This document shows, piece after piece, positions 62,902-64,000 of a stretch of 64,000 nucleotides of DNA (position 1 is its first letter; each line of letters starts with the position of its first letter). Position numbers and translations under genes: made by a program. The DNA is from Terriglobus albidus (GTDB lineage: Bacteria; Acidobacteriota; Terriglobia; Terriglobales; Acidobacteriaceae). The stretch lies in contig NZ_CP042806.1 of NCBI RefSeq assembly GCF_008000815.1, positions 4,588,001 to 4,652,000 on the forward strand. Reading direction: 5' to 3'. The notes under the pieces are model-generated. The model was not told the origin of the DNA. It saw only the letters and a list, made by a program, of their open reading frames with translations, and did no database searches.

Positions 62902-64000
62902 ATGGGTCGTTCTAATTCCACGACAGCTTTTTACACCTATCTTTTGTTGTCCGTTGCCGGCCTTGGCGGGCTTTTGTACGGCATTGATGTTGGCATCATC
63001 TCGGGCGCGTTGCTGTACCTGGAAAAGACAGTAGATCTCACCGTTAGCCAAACTTCCATCCTGGTAGCTGCCGTCCTTGGCGGAAGCACGTTGTCCTCGC
63101 TGATCGCCGGCTTCATGGCCGACTGGTTCGGCCGTAAAAAGATGATCATCGTCAGCGGCGTGCTCTTTGTTCTGAGCATCGTGCTCATCGTTTTGTCGCA
63201 GGGGTTCTGGCCGCTGCTCTTCGGCCGCATTCTGCAGGGCCTCAGTGGCGGCATTATCGGCGTCGTCATTCCGCTGCACCTGGCTGAGAGCCTTCCTCCC
63301 TCCACGCGCGGACGTGGTTCAGCCATCTTTCAATTCCTGCTGACTCTCGGGATCGTCGTCGCGGCCGGCATCGGCGTGTATTACAGTCGTGGCGCTGAGC
63401 AACTTATCGCCGCCGCCAATGGCAACTCCTCCATCATTCGCGCGGCACAGGACCATGCCTGGCGCGGCATGTTCCTGTCCGTCATTTATCCCGGGACCCT
63501 CTACCTGCTGAGCACTTTCTTTGTCAGCGAGTCGCCGCGGTGGCTGCACCGCCGCGGCCGCCGCGAAGAGGCACGAACCGCGCTGGAAAAGATCGTCTCT
63601 CCCGCAGAAGCGGAGCGCGAACTGCTCGAGATGGACTCGGTGGTAGCGCCGCAGTCCGGGTCGTCGTCCAAACCCGCCTTCGCGGGGTCTCTGCTCCAGC
63701 GCAGGTACATCGTTCCCTTCGTTCTTGCCTGCGTCATCCTTGGCTGCAATCAGGGAACCGGCATCAACTCCGTGCTTGGATATCTCTCCGTCATCCTGAA
63801 GCAGGCAGGGATGACAGCCACCGAAGCTACGCGTGGCGATTTCGCTGTAAAGCTGCTTAACTGTCTGACGACCGTGATCGCCGTAGCGCTGGTAGACCGG
63901 AAGGGCCGCAAATTCCTCCTGATGCTCGGAACCGGTTGCATCGTACTGGCACTCGGAATTGGCGGATCGCTGTTCCGGATTTCTGAGGCGAAGCGTATTG
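62902..64000 (+). CDS. Sugar porter (MFS) transporter, N-terminal part
   Basis: 366 codons running off the window. ATG 62902 follows CGGAGAG. It has the sugar-porter signatures: GLGGLLYGIDVGIISGALLYL in the first helix, ADWFGRKK (the G-R-K/R loop between helices 2 and 3), GRILQGLSGGIIGVVIPLHLAE, SESPRWLHRRGRREEA at the central loop, and NQGTGINSVLGYLSV in helix 7. It imports a sugar by proton symport or facilitated diffusion. It is divergent from, and presumably functionally linked to, the SIS-kinase-amidohydrolase operon. Confidence 0.92.
   Translation, partial: MGRSNSTTAFYTYLLLSVAGLGGLLYGIDVGIISGALLYLEKTVDLTVSQTSILVAAVLGGSTLSSLIAGFMADWFGRKKMIIVSGVLFVLSIVLIVLSQGFWPLLFGRILQGLSGGIIGVVIPLHLAESLPPSTRGRGSAIFQFLLTLGIVVAAGIGVYYSRGAEQLIAAANGNSSIIRAAQDHAWRGMFLSVIYPGTLYLLSTFFVSESPRWLHRRGRREEARTALEKIVSPAEAERELLEMDSVVAPQSGSSSKPAFAGSLLQRRYIVPFVLACVILGCNQGTGINSVLGYLSVILKQAGMTATEATRGDFAVKLLNCLTTVIAVALVDRKGRKFLLMLGTGCIVLALGIGGSLFRISEAKRI

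Overview
The window is a GC-rich chromosomal segment that looks like it comes from an Acidobacteriaceae-type soil bacterium (Terriglobus, Granulicella or Edaphobacter group). This is an inference from several signs: a Bacillus-type cytochrome b558 succinate dehydrogenase, many small secreted proteins of no recognised family, several DinB-fold proteins, a carboxypeptidase-regulatory-like outer-surface protein, and hairpin-rich intergenic repeats. There is no rRNA, phage, CRISPR array or intact insertion sequence. Almost all of the window is ordinary core or near-core chromosome with short intergenic gaps.

Layout. 1-3932: a partial PHP-domain protein, divergent from the sdhCAB operon. 3996-12216: secreted or periplasmic proteins (DinB-like, an unknown, a DUF885 metallopeptidase-like protein, an M19 dipeptidase, a small HEYLH protein) and two cyclophilins. 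Embedded here is a tandem pair of tiny paralogous genes (7772-8354) bracketed by two copies of a MITE-like repeat. 12273-17922 (minus strand): mdh, mqo, icd and glnA, which with sdhCAB form a central-carbon and nitrogen block. 18100-20772: aguB, aguA and an HD-domain gene (agmatine to putrescine). 20773-24374: a large palindromic repeat, a PLD-like lipoprotein, cytochrome P460, tadA and an SDR, then another palindromic repeat. 24371-30268 (minus): dsbD, a CoA-binding protein, a DinB protein, and lnt-prfB, where prfB has the classical programmed +1 frameshift. 30312-36181: an APC transporter with a cytosolic USP-like tail, a small AT-hook protein, a UPF0173 hydrolase, a methyltransferase and a bactofilin. 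36420-39093 (minus): mazG, a GNAT-like protein and menC/NSAR. 39160-49910: an MscS channel, an OmpA lipoprotein, uvrC, a phosphoesterase, a GDSL hydrolase, a neutral zinc metallopeptidase, a GT39-like membrane protein and two LysE transporters. 49999-58511: a Tat-exported phosphoesterase, an APC permease split by an in-frame stop, lysA overlapping a PspC gene, a BON/Tyr-rich surface protein, initiator tRNA-fMet, a DinB protein and a carboxypeptidase-regulatory-like protein. 58760-64000: a probable sugar-utilisation locus with a DeoR regulator, an amidohydrolase, a PfkB kinase, a SIS sugar-phosphate isomerase/deaminase and a divergent sugar porter that runs off the window.

The most unusual material is (i) a five-copy, about 113-bp MITE-like family with 15-bp terminal inverted repeats and 2-bp flanking duplications, (ii) the MITE-bracketed duplicated small genes, one carrying an expanded pentapeptide repeat, (iii) the sugar locus at the right end, whose enzyme combination matches no pathway I can name with certainty, and (iv) long nested palindromes between genes. 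Gene functions come from motif recognition by eye. No database search was possible.
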